In this document: piece by piece, positions 8,589 to 16,041 of the stretch | Position numbering within the stretch: the first letter of the stretch is position 1 | Layout: each line of letters starts with the position of its first letter | Assembly: GCA_046046245.1 (NCBI GenBank) | Contig: JBJOKE010000062.1 | Coordinates: 1-41,084, forward strand | DNA: 41,084 bases | Reading direction: 5' to 3' | Source: UBA4615 sp046046245 | GTDB taxonomy: Bacteria; Pseudomonadota; Gammaproteobacteria; Burkholderiales; Burkholderiaceae_E | Position numbers and translations under genes: made by a program | Notes under the pieces: model-generated | Told to the model about the DNA's origin: nothing | The model's database searches: none | What the model saw: the letters and a program-made list of their open reading frames with translations, nothing else

Positions 8589-9358
8589 GCGCTGCCCGCC
8601 ACGGCGAGCGCATCCTCGGCTGCACGCGCGAGGCCCTCGGCGTCGAGCACGCGAAAGCGCGTGCGGCGCGACTCGATCAGCCCGGCCGCCGCGAGCGCGT
8701 GCAGTTCGCGCGACAGCGTCTCCGGGGTCATCGCGAGGCGCGACGCGATCAGCCGCTTCGGTTCGCCGAAGCCGATGTCGGGATCGGTGGGCAGGTCCCG
8801 GTGCAGGTCGCAGAGCAGCCGCGCGACGCGGGCGCGTGCGGTGCGCTGCGTGAAGCCGCCGATGTCGCGGACGAAGCGGGCGAGCTTGGCGCCCATGTCG
8901 CCGATCAGCCGCGCGGCGATGGCCGGATGCTCGGCGAGCAGCCGCTGGATCGTCGCCGCCGGCAGGCCGACCAGCTGCGCGTCGTCGGCGACGACGGCGG
9001 TGACCGGGTACAGATCGCCCCGCAGCAGCGCGGCGAGCCCGATGGTGTCGCCGCGGCCCATCACCGCCAGGATCCGCGCGCCCGGCCAGCGGCCGAGCGT
9101 GAGCCGGACCCGCCCCTCGACGACGACGTAGAGCGTCTCGGCCGGTCGGCCGGCCTCGAAGAGCACGGTGCCGGCAGGCACGGACAGCACGACCGCGCCG
9201 GCGATCGGCGCGACCGTCTGCTCGTCGAGGACGCCGTCGAAGAGCGGCAGGCGGCACAGCAGGCGCGCGGCGAGCCGGACGTCCGGCTCGCCGGGCGGCA
9301 CCGTCCCGGCAGGGGGCTGAGGCACCGCGGGACGCGGTCGATCGAGGTGGAGGGGCAT
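8585..9358 (-). CDS. Crp/Fnr family transcription regulator
   Basis: A 257-residue regulator with an N-terminal cyclic-nucleotide-binding fold (about 35-150, including GRVRLTLGRWPG and GDTIGLAALL) and a C-terminal winged helix. The recognition region is about 205-232 (KRLIASRLAMTPETLSREL), and the SREL segment is typical of FNR/Dnr-type readers of TTGAT-like half sites. The N-terminal Cys cluster for an iron-sulfur centre is absent, so it is more like Dnr/NnrR or Crp than true FNR. The overlap with the downstream nitronate monooxygenase gene suggests it controls that gene. A TTGAC-N4-GTCAA dyad lies 73 bases upstream, so autoregulation is plausible. The start is the first good ATG, without a clear Shine-Dalgarno. 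Confidence 0.9.
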   Translation of the reverse strand: MPLHLDRPRPAVPQPPAGTVPPGEPDVRLAARLLCRLPLFDGVLDEQTVAPIAGAVVLSVPAGTVLFEAGRPAETLYVVVEGRVRLTLGRWPGARILAVMGRGDTIGLAALLRGDLYPVTAVVADDAQLVGLPAATIQRLLAEHPAIAARLIGDMGAKLARFVRDIGGFTQRTARARVARLLCDLHRDLPTDPDIGFGEPKRLIASRLAMTPETLSRELHALAAAGLIESRRTRFRVLDAEGLARAAEDALAVAGSA

Positions 9359-9430
9359 CGGGTCCGACGGGAGGCGCGACCCCCCTCTTCCAGCGTTGGC
9401 GCAAGGGTGTCACGGCGCGCAGGAGGGGGG

Positions 9431-9446
9431 CTTGACCCAGGTCAAG
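9431..9446. promoter_or_regulatory. FNR/Dnr-type operator dyad
   Basis: CTTGACC-CA-GGTCAAG, with perfect 7-base arms around two bases, fits the FNR/Dnr-type layout TTGAN6TCAA. It lies between the divergent Crp/Fnr gene (start 9358) and the CNNM gene (start 9509). A TATCCT at 9474-9479 is a plausible -10 for the CNNM gene. The site most likely binds the neighbouring Crp/Fnr protein or a genomic FNR homologue. Confidence 0.6.
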
Positions 9447-9508
9447 CCACCGGCCGCCCCGGGGCCGCGATGCTATCCTGCGAGCACCCGGACTCTCCCC
9501 CCCTCTCG

Positions 9509-10822
9509 ATGGACGTACTCCTGCTGCTCCTCCTCATCCTGCTGAACGCTGTGTTCGCGATGTCGGAGATGGCCGTGGTCTCGTCCCGCAAGGCCCGCCT
9601 GCAGCGGATGGCCGACGACGGCTTCCCGGGCGCGCGGTCGGCGATGGCGCTGAACGAGGAGCCCTCGGCCTTCCTGTCGACGATCCAGGTCGGCATCACC
9701 ACGATCGGCATCCTGAGCGGCGTGGTCGGCGAGGGGCTGCTCGCGTCGTCGATCGCGGCGTGGCTGTCGCAGTTCGAGTGGATCGCCCCGTACGCGAAGG
9801 GCTTCTCGGTCGCGATGGTCGTGCTGATCATCACCTACCTCTCGGTGGTGATCGGCGAGCTCGTGCCCAAGCGGCTCGCGCTGCTCGCGCCCGAGCGGAT
9901 CGCCTCGGTCGTCGCGCGGCCGATGGTCTGGCTGGCCGGCATCTCGCGGCCGATGGTGCTCGCGCTGTCCTGGTCGAGCAACCTGATCCTGCGGCTGCTC
10001 GGCGCGCGTCGCACCGACGAGCCGCCGGTCACCGACGACGAGATCAAGGTGCTGATGGAACAGGGCGCGGAGGCCGGCGTCTTCCACGAGAGCGAGCAGG
10101 CGATCGTCTCGAACGTGCTGCGGCTGGACGACCAGCGGATCGGCGCGATCATGACGCCGCGGATGGACATCTACGCGATCGACCTCGACGACGGCGACGA
10201 GGCCGTGCGCGGCCGGATCGCCGACAGCCCTCACTCGCGCGTCGTCGTCTGCCGCGGCGGCCTCGAGCACATCCTCGGCGTGCTGCGGATCGGCGACCTG
10301 CTCAAGCCCGCGCTGCAGGGCGATCCGCTCGACGTCGAGCGGCACCTGACGCCCGCGCTCTTCGTGCCCGAGACGATCAGCACGACGCAGCTGCTCGAGA
10401 GCTTCCGCCGCGAACGCGTGCAGTTCGGGGTGATCGTCGACGAGTACGGCGACCTGCAGGGCCTGGTCTCGCTGACCGATGTGCTGACCTCGATCGTCGG
10501 CGACCTGCCCGAGCAGGACGACACGACCGACACCGACGTGGTCCGGCGCGAGGACGGTTCGTGGCTGGTCGACGGGTCGGTGGGCATCGAGCGGCTCGAG
10601 CAGGTGCTCGAGATCGACGAGCTGTCGGCCGAGGACGAGCGCGGCTTCCACACCGTCGGCGGCTTCGCGATGCACCGGCTGGGCCGCATCCCGACGGTGA
10701 CCGACCACTTCGAGGCGGCCGGCTTCCGCTTCGAGGTCGTCGACATGGACCGCAACCGCGTCGACAAGATGCTGGTCGCGCGGCTGCCCGGCGCGACCAC
10801 GGTCCCCGTCGACGAGCCCTGA
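9509..10822 (+). CDS. CNNM/CorC (HlyC) family membrane protein with CBS domains
   Basis: A 437-residue protein in three parts. An N-terminal DUF21/CNNM membrane domain (about 1-180) starts with a strongly hydrophobic MDVLLLLLLILLNAVFAMSE and contains the conserved GITTIGILSG and GELVPKRLAL segments. A cytoplasmic CBS pair (about 195-330, with MTPRMDIYAIDLDD and GVIVDEYGDLQGLVSLTDVL) follows. A C-terminal CorC/HlyC domain (about 345-430) ends the protein. Family members act in magnesium or cobalt efflux or in membrane integrity; the old hemolysin label is misleading. The ATG at 9509 begins the first membrane helix. A strong hairpin follows the stop. Confidence 0.92.
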   Translation: MDVLLLLLLILLNAVFAMSEMAVVSSRKARLQRMADDGFPGARSAMALNEEPSAFLSTIQVGITTIGILSGVVGEGLLASSIAAWLSQFEWIAPYAKGFSVAMVVLIITYLSVVIGELVPKRLALLAPERIASVVARPMVWLAGISRPMVLALSWSSNLILRLLGARRTDEPPVTDDEIKVLMEQGAEAGVFHESEQAIVSNVLRLDDQRIGAIMTPRMDIYAIDLDDGDEAVRGRIADSPHSRVVVCRGGLEHILGVLRIGDLLKPALQGDPLDVERHLTPALFVPETISTTQLLESFRRERVQFGVIVDEYGDLQGLVSLTDVLTSIVGDLPEQDDTTDTDVVRREDGSWLVDGSVGIERLEQVLEIDELSAEDERGFHTVGGFAMHRLGRIPTVTDHFEAAGFRFEVVDMDRNRVDKMLVARLPGATTVPVDEP

Positions 10823-10831
10823 GCGTCCGCC

Positions 10832-10854
10832 CGGCCGCCCCGTCCGGGCGGCCG
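10832..10854 (+). terminator. Hairpin after the CNNM gene
   Basis: A 9-bp perfect stem (CGGCCGCCC/GGGCGGCCG) around a 5-base loop begins 10 bases after the stop. No T tract follows, so termination may need Rho, or the hairpin may only protect the 3' end. Confidence 0.45.
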
Positions 10855-10862
10855 TCGCCGGC

Positions 10863-10881
10863 GGGCATGGAACGCATGCCC
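10863..10881. promoter_or_regulatory. 19-bp inverted repeat upstream of the T3SS regulator genes
   Basis: GGGCATG-GAACG-CATGCCC has perfect 7-base arms and a 5-base centre. It lies 142 bases before the sensor kinase start. It has the size of a dimeric regulator site; the binding protein is unknown. Confidence 0.4.
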
Positions 10882-10992
10882 ACGGGCGCGTCGGACGACC
10901 CCTCTCGCGAGCACCGATGACGGGCGTGCCGATGGCCGTGTCGCGACTTTTCGCACACGAGCGTGCACCGGACTGGGCAACGATTCGGTGCG

Positions 10993-11011
10993 GCGTGACG
11001 TCCGGTCACGC
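10993..11011. promoter_or_regulatory. 19-bp inverted repeat next to the sensor kinase start
   Basis: GCGTGAC-GTCCG-GTCACGC has perfect 7-base arms and a 5-base centre, ending 11 bases before the kinase ATG. It shares geometry but not sequence with the dyad at 10863-10881. So close to the start, it could be an operator (autoregulation by the response regulator) or a hairpin near the ribosome site. Confidence 0.45.
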
Positions 11012-11022
11012 TCCCGACAACA

Positions 11023-12183
11023 ATGATCACGCGAACCGTTTCCGTACCGACCGTGCCGGCGGGTGACCCGTCGGCCGCCGCCGACGCATGCCGCGCCGCC
11101 GACGCATGCCGCGCCGCCGACGCCCGCCGCGCCGCCGATGCGCTCGAGGCGCTGGACCTGCGGATCGCGCGGCTGGAGGGCGGCGGCACGCGCGTCGCCT
11201 GGACCACCGAGGCGCTGACGCGCGACTTCCCCGGATGGCGCGCGGGTCGTGCCACCGCCGAGCTCGAGCCCGACTTCCGCGGCCTCGCCGCAGCGCTCGC
11301 CGCGCACCGCGCCGGGGTCGCGGCGCCGCATCCGCTGACCGGCCGGGACGGCCGCGCGTTCGCCGCGACGCTGCGCGGCGTGGGCGCCGACGCGATCGTG
11401 CTGATGCTCGCCGATCCCGCGGCGGACGCGGAGGCCGCGGCGCGCCACCTCGGCGATCGCGAGCGGCTGCTGTTCCTGTCGCGCTCGCTGTCGGTGGGCG
11501 AGATGGCCTCGACGCTCGCCCACGAGCTCAACCAGCCGATCGGCTCGATCGTCAACCTGCTGCGCGGCCTGTCGAAGCGGATGGAGCGTGGGGTGACCGA
11601 TCCGCGCCTGCTCGGCGCCGCCGTCGAGCAGGGTGTCGAGCAGGCGGTCTACGCGGCCGGCATCCTGGCGCGCGTGCGCGAATACGTGCAGCCGCGGCGA
11701 CCGCGACGCGAGTCGGTCCGGCTCGCGTCGCTGGTCGCCTCGGCGATCGCGCTGCTCGACTGGGAGATCGGGCGCGACGCGGTCGCCGTGACGCTCGACG
11801 ACGCGATCGGCGAACCCGAGCCGCGCGTGCTCGGCGACCCGGTGATGCTGCAGCAGGTGATCGTGAACCTGGCGCGCAACGCGATCGAGGCGATGCGCGC
11901 GGTACCGGTCGCCGAGCGGCGGCTGCACGTGGTCACCGCGATCGAGGACGACGCGGTGGTGCTGCGCATCACCGATCGCGGCCACGGCCTAGACGCGGAG
12001 ACCGCGCAGCGGCTGTTCACGCCCTTCTTCACGACCAAGCCCGACGGCACCGGGCTCGGCCTGCATGTCTGCCGCTCGATCGTCGAGCTGCACGGCGGGC
12101 GGCTGTGGTTCGACCAGCCGGACGCACGCGGCTGCACGGCCTGCGTCGGGCTGCCGATCGACACCGACGAGGGCCCGGCATGA
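11023..12183 (+). CDS. Soluble sensor histidine kinase of the T3SS-linked two-component system
   Basis: A 386-residue kinase without membrane segments. The N-terminal part (about 1-145) begins with an Ala-rich repeat and continues as a possible degenerate sensor domain that I cannot name. The dimerisation/phosphoacceptor helix contains STLAHELNQPIGSIVNLL with His167. The ATPase domain has an N box (NLARNAIEAM), DRGHGLD and GTGLGLHVCR. The HELNQP form is typical of FixL/DctB-type kinases. Its stop overlaps the regulator ATG, and that gene in turn overlaps sctQ, so it is expressed with the secretion genes. The signal is presumably cytoplasmic. Confidence 0.9.
   Translation: MITRTVSVPTVPAGDPSAAADACRAADACRAADARRAADALEALDLRIARLEGGGTRVAWTTEALTRDFPGWRAGRATAELEPDFRGLAAALAAHRAGVAAPHPLTGRDGRAFAATLRGVGADAIVLMLADPAADAEAAARHLGDRERLLFLSRSLSVGEMASTLAHELNQPIGSIVNLLRGLSKRMERGVTDPRLLGAAVEQGVEQAVYAAGILARVREYVQPRRPRRESVRLASLVASAIALLDWEIGRDAVAVTLDDAIGEPEPRVLGDPVMLQQVIVNLARNAIEAMRAVPVAERRLHVVTAIEDDAVVLRITDRGHGLDAETAQRLFTPFFTTKPDGTGLGLHVCRSIVELHGGRLWFDQPDARGCTACVGLPIDTDEGPA
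11077..11142 (+). repeat. 18-bp in-frame tandem repeat in the sensor kinase
   Basis: Three full copies and one partial copy of GCCGCCGACGCATGCCGC (third copy slightly diverged) encode AADACR repeats at about residues 19-40. Length changes would stay in frame. Confidence 0.8.
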
Positions 12184-12842
12184 ACCGCGTGGTGCTGCTC
12201 GTCGATGACAACGCGGCCTTCCGCAGCTCGACCGCATGGCTGCTCGGCGGGCTCGGCTTCGAGGTCCGCGAGTTCGAGTCGGCCGACGCGCTGCTCGCGC
12301 AGGCCGACGCGCTCGCGACCGATCCGGCGCCATGCTGCGTGCTGACCGACGTCCGCATGCCGGGCACCGACGGACTGCGGCTGCACGACGCGCTGATCGC
12401 GCGCGGCGCCGGCTGGCCGGTGATCTACATGACGGGCCACGGCGACGTCCCGCTCGCGGTCGCGGCGATGCGCAAGGGCGCCTGCAGCTTCCTGGAGAAG
12501 CCGTTCCGCGAGTCGGCGCTGGAGGAGGCGCTGGACGAGGCGTTCGGGCGCAGCCCCCCGACACCACCGCGCGCGCCGGCAGCGGCGGCGGCGGCGGCGC
12601 CGGCCGCAGCGGCGGCCCCCTCGGTGGAGGCCGCCTGCGCCGCCGCGCGGCTCACGGCGCGCGAGCGGCAGGTGCTCGAGCTGGTGATGCAGGGCTGCCT
12701 GAACAAGACGATCGCCGATCGGCTCGGGATCAGCATCAAGACGGTCGAGCTGCACCGCTCGAACATGATGCACAAGATCGGCGCCCGCTCGATCGCCGAG
12801 CTGATGCGGCGCGTGCTCCTCGAGCCGCGGGGCGCGCCGTGA
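12180..12842 (+). CDS. FixJ/NarL-type response regulator of the T3SS locus
   Basis: A 220-residue regulator. The receiver domain (1-125) has the phosphoacceptor Asp57 in VLTDVRMPG and the conserved Lys in FLEKPF. A linker of about 25 residues, almost all Ala and Pro, joins it to a C-terminal LuxR-type helix-turn-helix (about 155-220: LTARERQVLELV, then IADRLGISIKTVELH). The domain order and SIKTVE-type helix fit the FixJ group. It overlaps the kinase upstream (ATGA) and sctQ downstream. Together with its position at the head of the operon, this makes it the likely activator of the T3SS genes, by inference from context. Confidence 0.92.
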   Translation: MNRVVLLVDDNAAFRSSTAWLLGGLGFEVREFESADALLAQADALATDPAPCCVLTDVRMPGTDGLRLHDALIARGAGWPVIYMTGHGDVPLAVAAMRKGACSFLEKPFRESALEEALDEAFGRSPPTPPRAPAAAAAAAPAAAAAPSVEAACAAARLTARERQVLELVMQGCLNKTIADRLGISIKTVELHRSNMMHKIGARSIAELMRRVLLEPRGAP

Positions 12843-13846
12843 GTGCGCCCGGCGCGCAGGCGGCGCGGCGCGGCGGCGCGATGCCGGTCCGGCTGCCCCG
12901 GCAGTCGACCGCTCGGGCCGACGGCCAGACGCGGCTGCTCGCGCTGCTCGCCTGCGCACGCCTGCCGGCGGCGGCGGTGGCGACCGACGAGCGTGCCGCC
13001 GAGCCGTGGCCCGCACTGCGGGTCGAGTTCGATTCGCGCTTCGGGCCGGTGGGCGTGGTACCGACGCGGGCGGGTGCGCCGACCGCACGGCTGTGCGCAC
13101 CCGACGGCACGCCCGCCCTGCGCGAGGCCGCCGACGCGCTAGAGGCGGCCGAGCCGGCGCTCGCCGCGCTCGAGCGGGCGCTGGGTTCCACCCTGACGCC
13201 CCGCGCCCTCGCGCCGATGCCGCCCGGCGACCGCGTCGAGGTCGAGTTCGCGCTGCCCGACGGCGCGGGGGCCCGCGTCGACGCGACCGCCGCGACGCTG
13301 CGCCGCCTGCCGGCGCCCGCCTGGCGCGAGCCGCCGCCGGACGTGCTGCGCTACGCGCTCGTCTGCGGCGTGCGGCTCGGCACCGTGCGGCTCGCCGCGG
13401 GCGCGGTGCAGCGCCTGCGTGCCGGCGACGTGCTGCTGCCCGTCGACGCCTTCGCGGCGCAGCCCACCGTGCGCGTCGTCGCGCCCGACGGCGGCCAGGT
13501 CGCCGCCCTCCTCGATCCGGCCGCAGGCACGCTGCGGTTCGGTGTTCCCCTCGCGCAGGTCAACGCCATGACGCCCGATCCGAGCCCCGACACGCCCGAC
13601 GCCGCCGCGGCGCCCGACTGGACCCGACTGCCCGTGGAGCTCGCCTTCGAGCTGCCGCGCGCCTCCGTCCCGCTGGGCGTGCTCGCCGGCCTGCAGCCGG
13701 GCGCCGTGATCCCGATCGCGTCGGATGCGGCGATGCTGGAGGTGGTGATCGTCAACGGCGGCCGCGAGGTCGGCCGCGGCGAGCTGGTGGCGATCGGCGA
13801 CGGCGTGGGCGTGCGGCTGCGCGCGCCCCTGGGCGACTGCCGCTGA
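12839..13846 (+). CDS. sctQ: T3SS cytoplasmic sorting-platform (C-ring) protein SctQ
   Basis: A 335-residue protein starting at a GTG that overlaps the regulator stop. The C-terminal SpoA/FliN-like domain (about 258-335) reads LPVELAFELPRASVPLGVL, then LEVVIVNGGREVGRGELVAIGD, the typical surface-presentation-of-antigens fold. The N-terminal part is divergent, as usual for SctQ. SctQ forms the pods below the export gate and binds the SctL-SctN ATPase complex through SctK. sctR follows 22 bases later, which is the conserved Q-R-S-T order. A likely internal start gives the short SctQ-C form (see 13568). Start choice rests on the overlap; an in-frame ATG lies at 12881. Confidence 0.87.
   Translation: MSAPGAQAARRGGAMPVRLPRQSTARADGQTRLLALLACARLPAAAVATDERAAEPWPALRVEFDSRFGPVGVVPTRAGAPTARLCAPDGTPALREAADALEAAEPALAALERALGSTLTPRALAPMPPGDRVEVEFALPDGAGARVDATAATLRRLPAPAWREPPPDVLRYALVCGVRLGTVRLAAGAVQRLRAGDVLLPVDAFAAQPTVRVVAPDGGQVAALLDPAAGTLRFGVPLAQVNAMTPDPSPDTPDAAAAPDWTRLPVELAFELPRASVPLGVLAGLQPGAVIPIASDAAMLEVVIVNGGREVGRGELVAIGDGVGVRLRAPLGDCR
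13568..13846 (+). CDS. Possible SctQ-C, internal translation product of sctQ
   Basis: An in-frame ATG at codon 244 of sctQ sits just before the SpoA domain and has CAGGT eight bases upstream as a weak ribosome site. It would give a 92-residue protein beginning MTPDPSPDTPD. In Yersinia and other systems sctQ makes a C-terminal fragment of about this size (YscQ-C, 88 residues) from an internal start; it binds full-length SctQ and is needed for assembly. The case here rests on position and size, not on direct evidence. Confidence 0.45.
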   Translation: MTPDPSPDTPDAAAAPDWTRLPVELAFELPRASVPLGVLAGLQPGAVIPIASDAAMLEVVIVNGGREVGRGELVAIGDGVGVRLRAPLGDCR

Positions 13847-13868
13847 GCGCGGCTGCGGACGCATCGCG

Positions 13869-14534
13869 ATGGACCTGACCGCATTCACTCCCGCCAGCGC
13901 GCTCGTCACAGTCGTGCTGCTGTCGCTCGCGCCCTTCGTCGCGGTGATGGTCACCTCGTTCACGAAGATCGTCGTGGTCCTCAGCCTGCTGCGCAACGCG
14001 CTCGGGCTGCCGCAGACCCCGCCGAACGTGGTGGTGAACGGGCTGGCGCTGATCCTGACGATCTACGTGATGCTGCCGGTCGCGATGGACATCGAGTCGC
14101 GCTGGGCCGCGTCCGGCCAGACCGCGGCGGGCGCGACCCGCGACACGCAGCGGCTGCTGAACGCGGTCGACGCGGTCAAGGAGCCGCTGCGCGAGTTCCT
14201 CGTCAAGCACGCGGCCCCGCGCGAGCGGGCGTTCTTCCACCGGACCGCGCAGCGGATCGTCGGCCCCGAGCGTGCGGCCCGGATCGCCGAGTCCGACTTC
14301 ATCGTGATCATCCCCGCGTTCACGGTGAGCGAGCTGAGCGCTGCGTTCCAGATCGGGTTCCTGATCTTCCTGCCCTTCCTCGTGATCGACCTGGTCATCA
14401 GCAACGTGCTGCTCGCGATGGGCATGATGATGATGTCGCCGGTGACGGTGTCGCTGCCGTTCAAGCTGCTGCTGTTCGTGCTGATCGACGGCTGGGTGAA
14501 GCTCGTCCACGGCCTCGTGCTGTCCTACCACTGA
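13869..14534 (+). CDS. sctR: T3SS export gate protein SctR
   Basis: A 221-residue inner-membrane protein of the FliP/SctR family, the core of the export gate pseudohelix with SctS and SctT. Visible family features are PFVAVMVTSFTKIVVVLSLLRNALG (about 18-42), the TPPN segment following it, FIVIIPAFTVSELSAAFQIGF in the second half, and the Met-rich GMMMMSPVTVSLPFKLLLFVL near the C-terminus. Length is normal for SctR. It lies between sctQ and sctS with short gaps (22 and 12 bases), so one transcript is expected. Confidence 0.96.
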   Translation: MDLTAFTPASALVTVVLLSLAPFVAVMVTSFTKIVVVLSLLRNALGLPQTPPNVVVNGLALILTIYVMLPVAMDIESRWAASGQTAAGATRDTQRLLNAVDAVKEPLREFLVKHAAPRERAFFHRTAQRIVGPERAARIAESDFIVIIPAFTVSELSAAFQIGFLIFLPFLVIDLVISNVLLAMGMMMMSPVTVSLPFKLLLFVLIDGWVKLVHGLVLSYH

Positions 14535-14546
14535 GGCTCGCCCGCG

Positions 14547-14819
14547 ATGAACCAGACCGATGCGATCCGGCTGACCTACGAGGCCCTGTGGCTGGTCGTG
14601 CAGCTGTCGGCACCGCCGGTGCTCGCGGTCGCCGCGGTCGGGCTGATCGTCGCGCTGCTGCAGGCCGCGACACAGGTCCAGGAGCAGACGGTGCAGTTCG
14701 TCGCGAAGTTCGTCGTGCTGGTGATCGCGCTGTTCGCCACCGCGGCGCTGCTGAGCGGTCAGCTGCAGGCCTTCGCGGACCGCGTGTTCTCCGACATCCC
14801 GACGCTGCCGCGTCGCTGA
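14547..14819 (+). CDS. sctS: T3SS export gate protein SctS
   Basis: A 90-residue protein of the FliQ/SctS family with two membrane helices (about 14-38 and 52-72). The conserved region AVGLIVALLQAATQVQEQT joins them, and LPFVAK-like VQFVAKFVVL follows. Four or so copies wrap the SctR-SctT core in characterised systems. Length and position after sctR are standard. Confidence 0.95.
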   Translation: MNQTDAIRLTYEALWLVVQLSAPPVLAVAAVGLIVALLQAATQVQEQTVQFVAKFVVLVIALFATAALLSGQLQAFADRVFSDIPTLPRR

Positions 14820-14837
14820 CCGAGGCCCCGCCCGGCC

Positions 14838-15626
14838 GTGGACGGTCCGCTCGCGCTCACCGACCTCGCGCTGCTGCTCGGGCTGTCGCTGACGCGGCTC
14901 GCGATCGCCTTCCTGATGCTGCCGATGTTCACGCAGGAGGCGATGCCCGCGCTGGTGCGCAACAGCCTGTTCGTGTCGCTGGGCATCACCGCGATCGCGG
15001 TGCAGCCGCCCGCCGCGCCGCTCGCGATCGACGCGGTCGCCTGGCTCGGGCTCTTCGTGAAGGAGGCCTTCGTCGGGCTCGCGATCGGGCTGTTCGCGAG
15101 CGCGGTGCTGTGGGCGGTCGAGATCGCGGGGACCCTGATCGACACGAAGGCCGGCACGCAGATGGGCCAGATCGTCGATCCGATCAACGGGCAGGCGACA
15201 TCGAACACAGGGATGTTCCTCGCGCGGCTCGCGACCTTCGTCTTCATGGCCTCGGGCGGCTTCATGTTCCTCGTGGGCGCGCTGCTGGAGAGCTACGCGG
15301 TCTGGCCGGTGGCCCGCGCGCTGCCCGCGCCGGGCGCGGCGACGGTCGGCGCGTTCGAGGGCGAGTTCGCACGGATGATGCTGCTCGCCACGATGATCGC
15401 CGCGCCGGTGATCGTGATCCTGTTCGTGCTCGAGGCCGCGCTCGGGCTGGTCAACAAGTACGCGCCGTCGCTGAACCTGATCTCGTCGATGCCGCCGCTG
15501 AAGTCGCTGATCGCCACGGTGCTGGTCGCGGCGCTGCTCGGCACCACGGTCGACCTGCTGGTGCGCGAGTTCGCGTCGATGGAGACCGCCCTGCTCGAGC
15601 GCGCCGCGCGGGTGCTGCGGCGCTGA
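14838..15626 (+). CDS. sctT: T3SS export gate protein SctT
   Basis: A 262-residue FliR/SctT family membrane protein, single copy at the tip of the export gate. It shows RLAIAFLMLPMFTQEAMPALVRNSLFV near the N-terminus, FVKEAFVGLAIGL and the GTLIDTKAGTQMGQIVDP loop in the middle, and NLISSMPPLKSL near the C-terminus, all typical of the family. Translation is assigned from a GTG 18 bases after sctS because the next ATG would remove the first helix. A hairpin follows the stop, separating it from two unrecognised genes. Confidence 0.94.
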   Translation: MDGPLALTDLALLLGLSLTRLAIAFLMLPMFTQEAMPALVRNSLFVSLGITAIAVQPPAAPLAIDAVAWLGLFVKEAFVGLAIGLFASAVLWAVEIAGTLIDTKAGTQMGQIVDPINGQATSNTGMFLARLATFVFMASGGFMFLVGALLESYAVWPVARALPAPGAATVGAFEGEFARMMLLATMIAAPVIVILFVLEAALGLVNKYAPSLNLISSMPPLKSLIATVLVAALLGTTVDLLVREFASMETALLERAARVLRR

Positions 15627-15639
15627 GCCCCCGGCCGCA

Positions 15640-15666
15640 GCGACCCCTCGGAGGCACTGGGGTCGC
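15640..15666 (+). terminator. Hairpin after sctT
   Basis: GCGACCCC and GGGGTCGC form an 8-bp perfect stem with an 11-base loop, 13 bases after the sctT stop. There is no T tract, so it may be a weak terminator that lowers expression of the two downstream genes, or an RNA-processing hairpin. Confidence 0.4.
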
Positions 15667-15726
15667 CCCCAGATCGCGGGCGCGGCCGGAACGCGCTACC
15701 CTGCCGGACATCGACGCCCTGCGCCC

Positions 15727-16014
15727 ATGACGATCCGCATCCCGCCCCCGCTGCACCCCGCGCTCGCGGGCCTGCAGGCCCCTGGCCTCGCGCCTGCCGG
15801 CCTCGCACCCGCCGTCGCGCCCGCCGGCCCGCTCGCCGAGGCGGCGGCGTCGGCATCCGTCGCGACCGCGGCGCCGGCCGGGCTCGCGTTCGAGGGCTGG
15901 CCCGCGTCGCCCGGCGCGCCGGTGGTGCGCGGCGACCGGCCCTACCCCGGCGACGCCGGCGATCCGCGCGCTGTCGCCGACGCGATCGCCGGGCTGCTCT
16001 TCGACCAGGGCTGA
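15727..16014 (+). CDS. Unrecognised small protein of the T3SS operon
   Basis: A 95-residue protein I do not recognise. The first 60 residues are almost all Ala, Pro, Gly and Leu (for example LAPAGLAPAVAPAGPLAEAA), with no membrane segment or signal peptide. The C-terminal 30 residues are acidic and better ordered (GDPRAVADAIAGLLFDQG). The codon pattern has strong third-position GC and no overlapping rival frame looks better. A small protein with a disordered Ser/Ala/Pro-type N-terminus between T3SS genes could be an exported substrate or an apparatus accessory; this is inference from position only. The next gene begins 27 bases after its stop. Confidence 0.6.
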   Translation: MTIRIPPPLHPALAGLQAPGLAPAGLAPAVAPAGPLAEAAASASVATAAPAGLAFEGWPASPGAPVVRGDRPYPGDAGDPRAVADAIAGLLFDQG

Positions 16015-16041
16015 GCCCCCCGCGGCCCGACGCGACCGGCC

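Noticed and set aside
10823..11022. A small coding gene between the CNNM gene and the sensor kinase
   Set aside because: The short frames lack a ribosome site and are broken by the inverted repeats; the stretch looks regulatory.
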